A stretch of DNA of 64,000 nt from DAOPJM01 sp964490325 (lineage in GTDB: Bacteria; Bacillota; Clostridia; Christensenellales; CAG-138): positions 1 through 64,000 of the forward strand of contig CAZBBX010000006.1 in the NCBI GenBank assembly GCA_964490325.1, given 5' to 3'. Below the pieces are notes generated by a model. The model did no database searches, was not told the DNA's origin, and was given only the letters and a program-made list of their open reading frames with translations. The position numbers and the translations under genes were made by a program. Positions 16,638 through 25,984 of this stretch are shown in pieces; positions within the stretch are counted from its first letter, which is position 1, and each line of letters opens with the position of its first letter.

Positions 16638-16666
16638 AGTATAAAAAGAATTGGAAACGCTGTCAA
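16638..16666 (-). promoter_or_regulatory. Promoter of the small lipoprotein gene
   Basis: On the minus strand TTGACA (16661-16666) and TATACT (16638-16643) are 17 nt apart, close to consensus. The ATG at 16631 begins 7 nt after the -10 box, at the expected first transcribed base. Confidence 0.75.
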
Positions 16667-16760
16667 TCTTTGCAGGTACAGTAAAACCGCTCTCGCAGCC
16701 CCTTCCTTCGCAGTCTACAGGATAAGTTGCAGAGAATTCCCACATGCCGAACGATATTGG

Positions 16761-16789
16761 TTGTAAATTTGGTCATGTACTGGTATACT
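16761..16789 (+). promoter_or_regulatory. Promoter of the IclR-to-dockerin locus
   Basis: TTGTAA (16761-16766) and TATACT (16784-16789) are 17 nt apart. It faces the IclR-type gene and may drive the whole overlapping run to 25.9 kb. Confidence 0.65.
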
Positions 16790-16858
16790 GAAATCAGCAT
16801 TATACTTTTGAATGAATAACGGCGAGGTGGAACAGCTTTGGAAGGGGAGAAGCGCAGC

Positions 16859-17620
16859 ATGAACGACAATTCGGTACAATCGGTCGTAAAGGCGTGTCAG
16901 CTGTTGGATATTCTTGCGGAAGCGGGACGGCCGCTTGCGCTGTATGAGCTGGCGCAGCGCACGGGCTGGGCAAAAAGCACGATCCACGGCCTGCTGTCGG
17001 GTATGCGACCGAACGCCTTGATCGAGCAATCTCCCATCGATGGTAAGTACCGCCTTGGGATACGCCTGTTTGAGTACGGCAACGCGGTCTGCTCCACGCG
17101 GGAGCTGATCAGCGCGTCCGAACGGCAGCTGAGGCACATCGTGGAGCGCTGCGGCGAGTCCGTCACGCTTTCAACGCTTGATCGCGGCGAGGTGCTTATC
17201 TTGGATCACTTGGATTCGGACAGCAATTTTCGCATCGTGACGGAGACAGGTTCGCGCCTTCCCGCGTACTGCACGGCGCAGGGAAAGGCTCTGCTTGCGT
17301 ACCGTTCGCCTTCGGAGTATCGCCGCATCCTTGAGGAAAAATTCACGCCCTACACCCCGCACACCATCCAAAGCCGCGAACAGATGGAGCGAGAGCTGAC
17401 GCAGATACGCGAACAGGGCTATGCCATCGAAAACGGGGAGTTCCGTATCGGGCTACGGGGGGTGGCCGCGCCCATCTCCGGTGCGCAGGGGACCGCTATG
17501 TATGCCATCGGCGTGGTGGGCATGTTTCGGCGCATCGAATCCGACGAGTTTGCGGAGGCGATCGCGCTTGTCACGGAGGCGGCAAAGCAGATCGAGCAGA
17601 GCTTGGGGTATCGGGCATGA
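16859..17620 (+). CDS. IclR family transcriptional regulator
   Basis: About 253 residues. An N-terminal winged helix-turn-helix (SVVKACQLLDIL, LYELAQRTGWAKSTIHGLLSGM) precedes an IclR effector domain (about 80-250) with typical FEYGNAVCSTRELISASERQLRHIVE, AYCTAQGKALLAY and YAIGVVGMF. IclR proteins sense small organic molecules and repress or activate neighbouring catabolic or transport genes. The ATG at 16859 follows GGGGAG by 9 nt; a TTG at 16838 after GAGGTGG is a workable alternative adding 7 residues. Its stop overlaps the ATG of the binding lipoprotein (ATGA), so it is co-transcribed with the surface locus and is the likely regulator. Confidence 0.92.
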   Translation: MNDNSVQSVVKACQLLDILAEAGRPLALYELAQRTGWAKSTIHGLLSGMRPNALIEQSPIDGKYRLGIRLFEYGNAVCSTRELISASERQLRHIVERCGESVTLSTLDRGEVLILDHLDSDSNFRIVTETGSRLPAYCTAQGKALLAYRSPSEYRRILEEKFTPYTPHTIQSREQMERELTQIREQGYAIENGEFRIGLRGVAAPISGAQGTAMYAIGVVGMFRRIESDEFAEAIALVTEAAKQIEQSLGYRA

Positions 17621-18702
17621 AACGCGTCCTGTTGTGGCTCATAGTTCTTTGCCTCCTTTTCGGTACAGCCTGCCAAGGGATCAGCGGCAGCAGTATAGAG
17701 GGCGAAACGATAAAATTCACGGATTCCTGCGGCAGGACGGTGGAGCTTCCCGCGACCATACAGAAGGTCGCGCCCAGCGGTTCCGTGGCGCAGATGATCC
17801 TCTATACGCTTGCCCCCGACGTGCTTGTGGGCTGGAGCAGCCTGCCCAACAGTTCACAGCTCAAATATTTTCCCCAAAAATACTGGTCGATGCCCACCTT
17901 CGGTCAGTTTTACGGCAGCAAGGCCAACCTCAACTTGGAGGCGCTGATGGATGCAAAGCCGCAGGTCATCATCGATCTTGGCGACATGAAGGAGGGACAT
18001 GCCGCTGACATGGACAGCATCCAAGACCAGACGGGCATACCGACCATCTTCATCGAGACGAGCTTTTACAATATTGCAAACGCGTACCGCACGCTGGGCA
18101 AGCTGCTGAACTGCAGCGAACGCGCCGAGGAGCTTGCCTGCTACATCGAGGAGACGGTCAAAGACGCGGAACAGAGGGCGGCGCGCATCCCCGAAGCGGA
18201 GCGCGTGACGGTCATGTACGGTTCGGGCGCAAGCGGGCTAAACTGCAATGCACGCGGCTCCACGCAGGCGGATGTGATCGAGCTGGTCGGCGCGGTGAAC
18301 GCCATTGTGGTCGAATTTATCAGCAACAAGGGCGGCGGCAACACCATCTCCATGGAGCAGCTGATGGTCTTTGATCCGGATGTGATCCTTTTGACCGCCG
18401 AAGCGCCCTTTGACGGCTTGGAAACGGATTCTCAGTGGCAGGGGCTTCGTGCCGTTCGCGAAGGGCGTTACTATCAGGTGCCGCAGCTGCCCTACTGCTG
18501 GCTGTCGAACCCGCCCTCCGTCAACCGCATCCTTGGCGTACGGTGGCTGGGCAATCTGCTGTACCCCGACCAATTCGATTACGACATGTATGCGGAGGTC
18601 AAGCGCTTTTATCAGCTATTTTGGAACTACAGCTTAAGCGACGAGGAATGCACCGCGTTTTTGACGAACTCCACGCTCAAGCGGGAAGCGCAGGGGAGGT
18701 GA
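17617..18702 (+). CDS. BtuF/FepB-like substrate-binding lipoprotein, orphan
   Basis: 361 residues with signal and lipobox FGTAC (about residues 15-19), then a two-lobed periplasmic-binding fold of the iron-siderophore/cobalamin class (TroA-like): FTDSCGRTVELPATIQKVAPSG opens the first lobe and MVFDPDVILLTAE lies in the second. Such proteins bind corrinoids, haem or ferric siderophores. No permease or ATPase of the BtuCD type is nearby, which is unusual. Its stop overlaps the next start (GTGA), and an ExbB-like channel follows. I infer that it hands its ligand to that system or to a remote ABC transporter. Confidence 0.85.
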   Translation: MKRVLLWLIVLCLLFGTACQGISGSSIEGETIKFTDSCGRTVELPATIQKVAPSGSVAQMILYTLAPDVLVGWSSLPNSSQLKYFPQKYWSMPTFGQFYGSKANLNLEALMDAKPQVIIDLGDMKEGHAADMDSIQDQTGIPTIFIETSFYNIANAYRTLGKLLNCSERAEELACYIEETVKDAEQRAARIPEAERVTVMYGSGASGLNCNARGSTQADVIELVGAVNAIVVEFISNKGGGNTISMEQLMVFDPDVILLTAEAPFDGLETDSQWQGLRAVREGRYYQVPQLPYCWLSNPPSVNRILGVRWLGNLLYPDQFDYDMYAEVKRFYQLFWNYSLSDEECTAFLTNSTLKREAQGR

Positions 18703-20255
18703 GCGCGATCAATAAAAGCTTTGCAGCAAAGATCATCCTTGCCGTGCTGTGCATCGCGCTGCTTGTTCCGTTGTGCGGGCTTGCGGCAGGGTATGCTTCC
18801 GATACGCTGACGATCTATGTGGGCTACATGGGCGGAACGATGTACGAAAAGGCGGTGTTCACTTGGCAGGAGCTGTATGATACCTACGGCACCGTGAAGG
18901 AGACCTATGCCTATCAAAATGGTTCGCGCTTGGTAGTGGACTGGGCGGAAGGCGTCTATCTGGAGGATCTGATGGACTGGGCAGGCGTTGATATAAGCAG
19001 CGTGACCAAGTTCTCCTTCTACACGGGTGACGATTATAACCTCGATTTCAGCAGGGGCAGTCTTTTAGGCGAACGCTACTTCTTCCCGAATCTTCTCAAC
19101 GCCACCCTCAAGGAGAACGGCGACCTGCTCCTTCCCGACGATGCGGAGGCGCTGCGCTACAGCCGCAAGACCATGCTTTCGATCTGGGACAACTGGCAAT
19201 GGTTTGACGCGGGACAGATCGACAGCAGCGTGGATCTTAGCCAGGATTCGCCCTTTTATGTCAGCAGCGGGGACAACCGTTTTCGCCTCCTTTTTGGGCA
19301 GACCAACGCGGCGGAGGCCAACACCAATAAATCGCGCAAGTTCATCAACAGCGTGTACTGCGTCCTGTCGGGCAGTCCGCAGTTCGACGTAGCGGACAAT
19401 TTGGACTGCGTGGTGGGCAGCGACTACACGATCAGCGTCAGCATCAGCGTGGCTGATGAGGCCATATCCGTGGACGAGTATCGCGGCAAGCTGAGCTTTT
19501 CCTCCTCCGATCCGAGCGTCCTGACGGTCGATGCGGCAGGAAAGATCACAGCTCTTTCGGAGGGCAGCGCGACCGTCACCGTGACCTTGGGCAGCGAAGT
19601 CAAGACCATCTTCATCACGGTCGGCGCAGCGGAAAGCCCCACGCCCTCCCAAACGGCCTCGACAACGCCGGCGGCTTCGGGCAATGCAACGGGCAGTCCC
19701 GCGGCAGGCGATGCAACGGGCAGCCCTTCATCGGGCGGCGCGACCGCTACAGCCGCCGCAAGCGCGGGCAGCACGGCGGCGGGCAGCACGGCGTCAGCCA
19801 AGGCGACAGCTAAGGCGACCGCCAAAGCGACCGCAAAGGCGACCGCCAAACCCACGGCCACGCCCGCAGCAGCGGCAACTTCGACGCCCTTTGAGGAAGC
19901 CCCCCTGACGCAGGCGCCTTTGACGCAGGCGCCCGAGGCGGAGAAGGTCACCGAGGAGCCCACGATCGCGCCCACGACAGCGCCGCAGCAGCTCTATGTA
20001 CTGGACGCAAAGGTGGCGGAGAGCATCTTTTCCGCCAAGTCGCAGCATGTTTCGGATTCAAACAGTGTGCAAAACGAGCGCGAGGAAGCCATGCGTGAGG
20101 ACGCCGAACAGCTCAAATTGGAGCAGTCGGACGGGAAGGCGACGCTGTACGCCGGCATAGGCGCGGGCGTCCTGCTGCTGCTTGGCGCGGGCTTTGGCTT
20201 TATGCGCCGAAAGTATCTCAAAGAGGGAGTTGTGTTTCAATGGAAAATCAAATGA
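18699..20255 (+). CDS. Membrane-anchored surface protein with SUOX-like and Big2 domains
   Basis: About 518 residues from a GTG overlapping the previous stop, with GGGGAG unusually close to it. Order: signal segment (IILAVLCIALLVPLCGLAAG); a domain at about 28-230 with FTWQELYDTYG, GVYLEDLMDWAGVD and LLFGQTNAAEANT, the spacing seen in the sulfite-oxidase/molybdopterin fold; a Big2-like Ig module (about 235-310, FSSSDPSVLTVDAAGKITALSEGSATVTVT); a Thr/Ala/Ser/Pro linker with repeated KATA units; and a C-terminal membrane helix (GIGAGVLLLLGAGFGFM) with a basic end. It overlaps the ExbB-like gene by 16 nt. I infer a surface receptor or stalk working with the channel; no catalytic residues are evident. 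Confidence 0.7.
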   Translation: MSAINKSFAAKIILAVLCIALLVPLCGLAAGYASDTLTIYVGYMGGTMYEKAVFTWQELYDTYGTVKETYAYQNGSRLVVDWAEGVYLEDLMDWAGVDISSVTKFSFYTGDDYNLDFSRGSLLGERYFFPNLLNATLKENGDLLLPDDAEALRYSRKTMLSIWDNWQWFDAGQIDSSVDLSQDSPFYVSSGDNRFRLLFGQTNAAEANTNKSRKFINSVYCVLSGSPQFDVADNLDCVVGSDYTISVSISVADEAISVDEYRGKLSFSSSDPSVLTVDAAGKITALSEGSATVTVTLGSEVKTIFITVGAAESPTPSQTASTTPAASGNATGSPAAGDATGSPSSGGATATAAASAGSTAAGSTASAKATAKATAKATAKATAKPTATPAAAATSTPFEEAPLTQAPLTQAPEAEKVTEEPTIAPTTAPQQLYVLDAKVAESIFSAKSQHVSDSNSVQNEREEAMREDAEQLKLEQSDGKATLYAGIGAGVLLLLGAGFGFMRRKYLKEGVVFQWKIK

Positions 20256-20887
20256 ATGCCGCAGAGAGCACCCTGCGTGCGGTAGCGGAGGCAATGCGGA
20301 TCCCCGTTCTTGTCATCCTGATCGCGTTGATGGCGGTCTCGCTGCTGCTGCTGGGCTGGCTCATCTATGAAGCGATCGCCGAGCGGCGCAAGCTCAAGGC
20401 GGACCTCTGCGGGCTGATCGAAAAGCTGCGCGCAGGGGAGGAAACGCCCAAACGCAGCATCGGTGCAAGCGGCCTGCTGATCCGTCAAAAGCGCGCGCTC
20501 ATCACGGTGCTGGCGCATCCCGAGTTCGACCCGACCATGCGGGAAGCGCTTGCGGCAAGGCTCATCACCGAGGAGCGGACGCGCTACAAGCGCATCATCG
20601 CCATATCGGACATGATCGTGCGCTTAGGCCCCGTGTTCGGCTTGCTTGGCACCCTCATACCCTTGGGACCCGGCGTCATAGCATTGGCACAGGGCGACAC
20701 CTTCACGCTTTCCAGCTCCCTGTTGACCGCCTTTGACACGACGGTGGCGGGTCTTTTGTGCGCGGCGCTCTGCGCGGTCATCTCGGCGGTACGACGCGGG
20801 TGGTACGACAACTACATGAGCATCTTGGAGACGCTGATGGAATGCGTCTGCGACTTGGAGGAGCACGGGCATGAGCAGATTCAGTGA
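20240..20887 (+). CDS. MotA/TolQ/ExbB proton channel family protein
   Basis: 215 residues with three membrane helices: about 15-40 (IPVLVILIALMAVSLLLLGWLIY), 130-152 (GPVFGLLGTLIPLGPGVIAL) and 163-184 (FDTTVAGLLCAALCAVISAV), and a basic cytoplasmic loop between the first and second. The GPVFGLLGTLIPLGPG and AFDTTVAGL motifs are typical of MotA/TolQ/ExbB. The family forms proton channels that turn ion flow into work on a partner protein. The partner would be the DUF2149 protein encoded next, overlapping by 17 nt. As I recall, this pairing is best known from methanogenic archaea and is uncommon in monoderm bacteria. Confidence 0.9.
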   Translation: MENQMNAAESTLRAVAEAMRIPVLVILIALMAVSLLLLGWLIYEAIAERRKLKADLCGLIEKLRAGEETPKRSIGASGLLIRQKRALITVLAHPEFDPTMREALAARLITEERTRYKRIIAISDMIVRLGPVFGLLGTLIPLGPGVIALAQGDTFTLSSSLLTAFDTTVAGLLCAALCAVISAVRRGWYDNYMSILETLMECVCDLEEHGHEQIQ

Positions 20888-21203
20888 GCGCAAATTCTCC
20901 GCACCGACGGAGGAGGCCCCGCCCAATCCCATGGACGGCGTTGCCAACATGGCGGACTGTATGCTGGTGCTGGCTGTAGGCATCATGCTGGCGCTGGTCA
21001 TCCACTGGGAGGTGGACATCGGCGGCAGCGGCATGACCACGGACGGCGTGGGGGCAAACGAGAGCGCCATCCCCGCCGAGCTGGAGCCGCAAAAGGACGA
21101 GAACGACACGAATACAGGCGAGGGGGAGTGGCAGGATCTGGGCAGCGGCCGCGTTTACTACGACCCCGCGACCGAGCAGTATTATGTGATACCGGAGGAG
21201 TAG
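20871..21203 (+). CDS. DUF2149 protein, likely ExbD-like partner
   Basis: 110 residues. NPMDGVANMADCMLVLAVGIMLALVIHW at about residues 19-46 is the DUF2149 core: a polar N-terminus, one membrane helix that begins with an Asp (NMADCML), and a short outer part ending in GSGRVYYDPATEQYYVIPEE. The layout mirrors ExbD/TolR: one helix with a membrane-embedded acidic residue next to a MotA/ExbB-like channel. The start overlaps the channel gene by 17 nt. I infer it is the proton-responsive partner subunit. The family has no assigned function that I know of. Confidence 0.85.
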   Translation: MSRFSERKFSAPTEEAPPNPMDGVANMADCMLVLAVGIMLALVIHWEVDIGGSGMTTDGVGANESAIPAELEPQKDENDTNTGEGEWQDLGSGRVYYDPATEQYYVIPEE

Positions 21204-21206
21204 AAG

Positions 21207-24200
21207 ATGCTGAGTGGCAAGCGTATCCTTGGCGCTTTTTTGGCGCTTATCCTGCTGTTTCCCGCTTGGCTGCAGACGGACAGCTTGGCGGAGCCCCTCG
21301 TTTGGGACGGATCGGTGGACATTAGCTGGTATGCAGAGGGGGAGACCGCCTTCACCCTGACTACGCCCGCGCAGCTTGCAGGTCTTGCGGCTTTGGTCAA
21401 CGGCAGAACGGATGAAAAAGTGACCAAGGGCAGGATCACGGGGGATGCGTCGCTCCTTGTCAGCTACAGCCACGAGGGCACGGAGCTTACGGGCAGCGGC
21501 GGCGGCAACACGTCGGATACGACCTATATGAGCGCCATCGACTTTGCAGGCGTGACCATTTCCCTTGGCGCGGATATGGACATGGGCGGCGTGTACGACA
21601 CAGAAAATAAGACGTGGAGCGGGCCGAACTGGACGCCCATCGGCGGCAAGTACCCCTTGGACACGACGACAAGCGGCGACTGCCTGCTGCTGGATACGCG
21701 CTTCAACGGCGTTTTGGACGGACAGGGACATACGATCACGAACCTGTACTGCGACCGTTACACTGCAAAGGGCTTTGCATACAGCCAATGCGTTGGGCTT
21801 GTGGGCTATCTTGGCAGCGATGAATATTTTGTTCGCGATGAGTACGACCGCGGCGATGCGTTTGATTACGATGGGTATGCCGCAAAGGAGAAGGCCATCT
21901 TTGACGCGGGCTGGGTGCCCGCCGTGCGCAATCTGGTCGTAACGGGCTATGTCTATGCGCGCCGCATGGTGGGCGGCGTGGTCGGACGCTGCGGCGATGC
22001 GGCAAACGGCGTTGCCGTGGAATGCTGCGCCAACTTTTGCTCCGTCTATAACACGGACAGCAAGGGCGTGGGCGGCGTGGTCGGCAGCGGCTGGACGGAG
22101 GGCGGCGTCATCCGCAACTGCTACAACGCGGGACATGTGGAAACCACCTATACCTGCCCGATGGGCGGCATTTCGGGCAGCAATTCCATGGACATATACA
22201 ACTGCTATAACATCGGTTCGATCGATTCCAACGGAAATGACCGCGACAGGGGCATAGGCAGCCACAACAGCGGCGTGTACACCGTAGACAACTGTCATTG
22301 GCTGACGGGCTCCGCTTCCGAGGGATACTATACGGGAGGCAACGGCTACATCAGCGTCAACGTGACCGAGCAGACGGCGGCGTATCTGCGCTCGGACGCC
22401 TTCCTTGCCGAACTGAACGCCGACGGAGCCGTCTTTGTCAAGGATACCGACGGCCTAAACGACGGCTATCCCATCCTGTACTTTCAAGCAAAGGATTACG
22501 ACCCGACAATAAGCTACCTTGTCAGCTTGGAACAGCCGACCGAGGGCGGTACGATCGGCTCCAGTCAAACGGGCTTAACACCCTGCGGCGCTTCCCTGAC
22601 CTTCAGCGCCGTGCCTGACACGGGTTGGGCGTTGGACTGCTATCTTGTCAACGGCGTCGAGATCGTCGGCGACCATTGGACGCTCATGGACAACGTCACT
22701 GTCAGCGCACGCTTCTACCGCCTGCGCGAGGTAACGATCCATATTCCAAGCTCCACAGCGTACAGCGTAAGCGTCACAAAGGACGGGCAGATCTACAAGG
22801 ACGGCGCCTTGTGCGCCGTGAAGAATTATCCCGTCTCAGACGGCGACACGCTCATTCAACGCGATATGCTGACCATCACGGCAGCGCTCAACGAGGGCGC
22901 AGAGCCTTCCGACGAGGCGTTGGAATACACAGGCGCATTTAGCGTCACGGCGGAGAACACCGAAAACATGATGGTCACGGGGGAGGGGGACGTACTTGTT
23001 GCGATCACGCCCCTTACCCAAAAGAAAAGCTGGGACACGCTTGCGGACACGACTTGGTATGTCCCCGAAGCGAACGACTATTGCATCGGCAGCGCCGCAG
23101 AGCTTGCGGGACTTGCCGTCCTTGTGAGCGGAGGCGTAAGCTTCGCAGGCAAGACGATCTACCTGACAAACGACGTGGATCTTACCAACACGGACGGGAC
23201 GAGCGCCGTGCGCTATTTTTCCCGCATCGGCAGCGACAACGCGCACGCCTTTATGGGCGTCTTTGACGGCTGCGGCCACAGTATCTATCATATGAACGGC
23301 CTGTGCAAGTACAGCTACGGCGGTCTGTTCGGCTATGCAAAGGACGCAGTCATCCGCAGTCTGGCGGTCGAGGGTGCGTATACGGGTCTGGCAAGCGCCA
23401 CAGGCGGGATCGTGGGCACGGCGGAAAACTGCAGCCTTCTCGACTGCACGAGCAGGGTCACCTTGACGGGCACGAGTACGGTGGGCGGCGTTGTGGGCAG
23501 CGTCAAAGGTACAAGCACGGTAAAGCGCTGTGTGAACGCGGGAACGGTCACGGCGTCGTCCTCCTATGTAGGCGGCGTCGCGGGTGAAGCGGCGGATACC
23601 GCAAGCCTCTGTGACTGCTCCAACACAGCGTCCGTCACGGCCACGCATACCGTAGGCGGCGTTGTGGGGCGCGTGTCGGGTACGGGAGAGATCAAGCGCT
23701 GTGAGAACACGGGGACGGTCACGGCGACCTTCTCTAACGCGGCAAACAGCTTTGCCGCAGGCGGGCTTATAGGCGTCGTAACGGGAGCCGCCACGGTGGA
23801 CGAATGCTTAAATACGGCGGCTGTCACAAGCCTTGCTACGGCTGCGGGCGGCCTTGTGGGGCGCATCGGCAACAAGGACGCAAAGCTTAAAAACGCCTAT
23901 AATCTTGGCGATGTTACGAATACTTCCCCCTCCGCAAACGCTGCGGCAGGCGGCTTGGTGGGCGTGCAGATCGGCAGCGCCGCGGTCGAAAACTGCTATA
24001 ACGCGGGTACGATCCGCAGCACGAACGGCTCTCAAAAGGCGTGCTTCGGCATGGTGACGAGCACGGCAAACTGTAGTAACTGCTACTACTTGGATACGAG
24101 CGGTTCTGTGGATACGGCGGCAGCGGCGGTCACACGGGCGCAGCTCAAGGCGCTTGCTTCCTCGCTGGGAGACAGCTATGCCGCAGGCGCAAGCACGCCG

Positions 24201-25871
24201 CAGCTTTGTTGGCAGCTGCATTTCCCCGTGGGCGACGCCGATCTGAACGGTCTTGTGAACACGGCGGACGCGGCTTCGATCCTGCGCGCCACCGTAAAGC
24301 TGTGCGTGCCGAACGTGTATGCCACCCGTGCCGCCGATACGGACGGCAATGGCAGCGCGAACGCCGCTGATGCTGCGCGCATCCTGCGCTTCACTGTCAA
24401 GCTCGAACAGGCGCTTTCCCCCACCTATCCCATCTCGATCGCGGAGGATCCCCTTGGACGCTATACCGTCACAAGTACGGTCTCTGCGGCGCAGGCAGGC
24501 GAACAGGTCACGCTGACGGTCACGCGGGCAAGCAGCGCGTATTCCTTCGATCTGTGTGGGGTCCGGCTCAGTGCGGACGTCCCCGTGACGACGCTTACGC
24601 CTGTCTTGGACGCCTATGGGAGCGTGCAGCAATGCAGCTATCGCTTTACTATGCCAAACGAACCCGTGCAAATCGAAGTTCTTCTTGTATCGGAAGCTTT
24701 GAAGATCTCCGTAAAGGAGCAAGGCACACTTACAAGCGAGCAGGCGGTGTCGATGGACGCGCTGTACTCTTTGACCGCCTGTTCTGCCGTCTACAGCGTG
24801 AACGGAGAAAAGCTTGCCGTAAACGGCGTAAAGCTTTCCGACGTCTTAGCGTATGCAGACGTGAAGCTTGCGGAAAGCGACGCAGTGTCCATTCGTACCA
24901 AAACGGGGCAGAGCTTGACCATCAACGCAACAGAGCTTCTTTGCGATCGCTATGCCTATGTGGACGGCAAGACCGAGCTTGTCTCGCCCCTGCTCTGCTT
25001 CGACGGCAACGGCAGCAGCGCAAGTGCGCTCCGACTGCTGCTGGGACAGCGCGACGCCTCGGATCAAAATGCCGCGCTTTGCCTGTCCAACATCGTTTCG
25101 ATCTGCGTGCTGCGCGACCATTCGCTTTCGGTGGCTGCCGATTCGGACGGCGTGTTTGGCATCTCTGCGCCTGCCTATGCAAAGAGCGGCGAAGCTGTCG
25201 CAGTCACGGTCACGCGTGCAGGTGCGGCGCTGAACGCGAGCATAGCAGGTCTGCTCCTGCGCTGCCAAGGGAAGGAGATCTCTCTTAGCCCCGCCGCAAG
25301 CGAGCAGGACGCCTACGGCGGCACGGTGTCGGCACGGTTTACCTTCGTCATGCCGTCGGGCGATGTGGAACTGCACGTTACAGCAGCGTATGCGCCGCTG
25401 ACCATCTCTTCGGACGGAACGGAGAAACGGAGCTTCAGCCGCCAAGAGCTGACCGCCATGGTACAGCCGGAAACGATCTTCTTTTCGGCCAGAACCAGCT
25501 CCAACATCAGCTTCGGCCTGTGTACGGGTGTATACCTGACGGACGTTTTGGACGCGGCGGGCGTTTCGTTTGGAGAAGGGGACAGCATCCGTTTTGTGGG
25601 CAGAGACGGCGCGAGCGTCAGCGTGGACTATGCCTTCCTGTTTGGAAACGAAAGACGCGCTTACCGATCCGAGGACGATGAGGGAACGCCGCTTGCGCCC
25701 CTGCTCTCCATCACCTACGACACGGTTTCCTCCGTGACAGCGCTCGATACGCTGTCGCTGAACACGCAGTACGCATACCGCTTGGTAATCGGGCAGGAGA
25801 GCTACGCAAGCGCCAACGCTTTCTACATGCATTCGCTGATCATTGCCATCCAAGTGACGCACGGAAGCTAA
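21207..25871 (+). CDS. Giant secreted GLUG/dockerin surface protein
   Basis: 1554 residues, 3 nt after DUF2149. Signal peptide (MLSGKRILGAFLALILLFPAWLQTDSLA); a WDGSVDISWYAEGE opening and a beta-helix-like region with GLVGYLG, GGVVGRCG and GGVVGSGW repeats (to about 330); an InlB/Flg_new-like repeat (about 425-510); a second WDTLADTTWY start and a run of GLUG-type GGVVGSV, GGVAGEA, GGVVGRV, GGLIGVV, GGLVGRI and GGLVGVQ units (about 610-950); a type I dockerin pair (GDADLNGLVNTADAASILR and a DTDGNGSANAADAARILR copy, about 1008-1065); and two domains with GVxLxDVL and GQ motifs (about 1165-1310 and 1400-1550) akin to the one in the upstream anchored protein. It should be extracellular, held by cohesin-dockerin or direct contacts. 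Confidence 0.8.
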   Translation: MLSGKRILGAFLALILLFPAWLQTDSLAEPLVWDGSVDISWYAEGETAFTLTTPAQLAGLAALVNGRTDEKVTKGRITGDASLLVSYSHEGTELTGSGGGNTSDTTYMSAIDFAGVTISLGADMDMGGVYDTENKTWSGPNWTPIGGKYPLDTTTSGDCLLLDTRFNGVLDGQGHTITNLYCDRYTAKGFAYSQCVGLVGYLGSDEYFVRDEYDRGDAFDYDGYAAKEKAIFDAGWVPAVRNLVVTGYVYARRMVGGVVGRCGDAANGVAVECCANFCSVYNTDSKGVGGVVGSGWTEGGVIRNCYNAGHVETTYTCPMGGISGSNSMDIYNCYNIGSIDSNGNDRDRGIGSHNSGVYTVDNCHWLTGSASEGYYTGGNGYISVNVTEQTAAYLRSDAFLAELNADGAVFVKDTDGLNDGYPILYFQAKDYDPTISYLVSLEQPTEGGTIGSSQTGLTPCGASLTFSAVPDTGWALDCYLVNGVEIVGDHWTLMDNVTVSARFYRLREVTIHIPSSTAYSVSVTKDGQIYKDGALCAVKNYPVSDGDTLIQRDMLTITAALNEGAEPSDEALEYTGAFSVTAENTENMMVTGEGDVLVAITPLTQKKSWDTLADTTWYVPEANDYCIGSAAELAGLAVLVSGGVSFAGKTIYLTNDVDLTNTDGTSAVRYFSRIGSDNAHAFMGVFDGCGHSIYHMNGLCKYSYGGLFGYAKDAVIRSLAVEGAYTGLASATGGIVGTAENCSLLDCTSRVTLTGTSTVGGVVGSVKGTSTVKRCVNAGTVTASSSYVGGVAGEAADTASLCDCSNTASVTATHTVGGVVGRVSGTGEIKRCENTGTVTATFSNAANSFAAGGLIGVVTGAATVDECLNTAAVTSLATAAGGLVGRIGNKDAKLKNAYNLGDVTNTSPSANAAAGGLVGVQIGSAAVENCYNAGTIRSTNGSQKACFGMVTSTANCSNCYYLDTSGSVDTAAAAVTRAQLKALASSLGDSYAAGASTPQLCWQLHFPVGDADLNGLVNTADAASILRATVKLCVPNVYATRAADTDGNGSANAADAARILRFTVKLEQALSPTYPISIAEDPLGRYTVTSTVSAAQAGEQVTLTVTRASSAYSFDLCGVRLSADVPVTTLTPVLDAYGSVQQCSYRFTMPNEPVQIEVLLVSEALKISVKEQGTLTSEQAVSMDALYSLTACSAVYSVNGEKLAVNGVKLSDVLAYADVKLAESDAVSIRTKTGQSLTINATELLCDRYAYVDGKTELVSPLLCFDGNGSSASALRLLLGQRDASDQNAALCLSNIVSICVLRDHSLSVAADSDGVFGISAPAYAKSGEAVAVTVTRAGAALNASIAGLLLRCQGKEISLSPAASEQDAYGGTVSARFTFVMPSGDVELHVTAAYAPLTISSDGTEKRSFSRQELTAMVQPETIFFSARTSSNISFGLCTGVYLTDVLDAAGVSFGEGDSIRFVGRDGASVSVDYAFLFGNERRAYRSEDDEGTPLAPLLSITYDTVSSVTALDTLSLNTQYAYRLVIGQESYASANAFYMHSLIIAIQVTHGS

Positions 25872-25888
25872 GGTAAAATTCAGCATTA

Positions 25889-25904
25889 GGGAATATTAAT
25901 TCCC
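25889..25904. promoter_or_regulatory. Palindrome before the small dockerin gene
   Basis: GGGAAT (25889-25894) and ATTCCC (25899-25904) are perfect arms around ATTA, between the giant gene and the small dockerin gene. No T run follows, so an operator is more likely than a terminator. Confidence 0.35.
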
Positions 25905-25984
25905 ATTGGCCGAACGATCTGCATGCAAAAGTACGAAATATTTGGTATCGTTATTCTTGAGAAAAAACATCGGAGGTATGGATT

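Noticed and set aside
19780..19870. CRISPR or satellite array in the KATA-coding repeat
   Set aside because: The units are short, coding and imperfect, without spacers. They encode a low-complexity stalk.
20778..22298. 506-codon frame antisense to the channel, DUF2149 and giant surface genes
   Set aside because: It crosses several well supported genes, lacks a ribosome site and has typical shadow composition (Ala/Val/His/Arg-rich).
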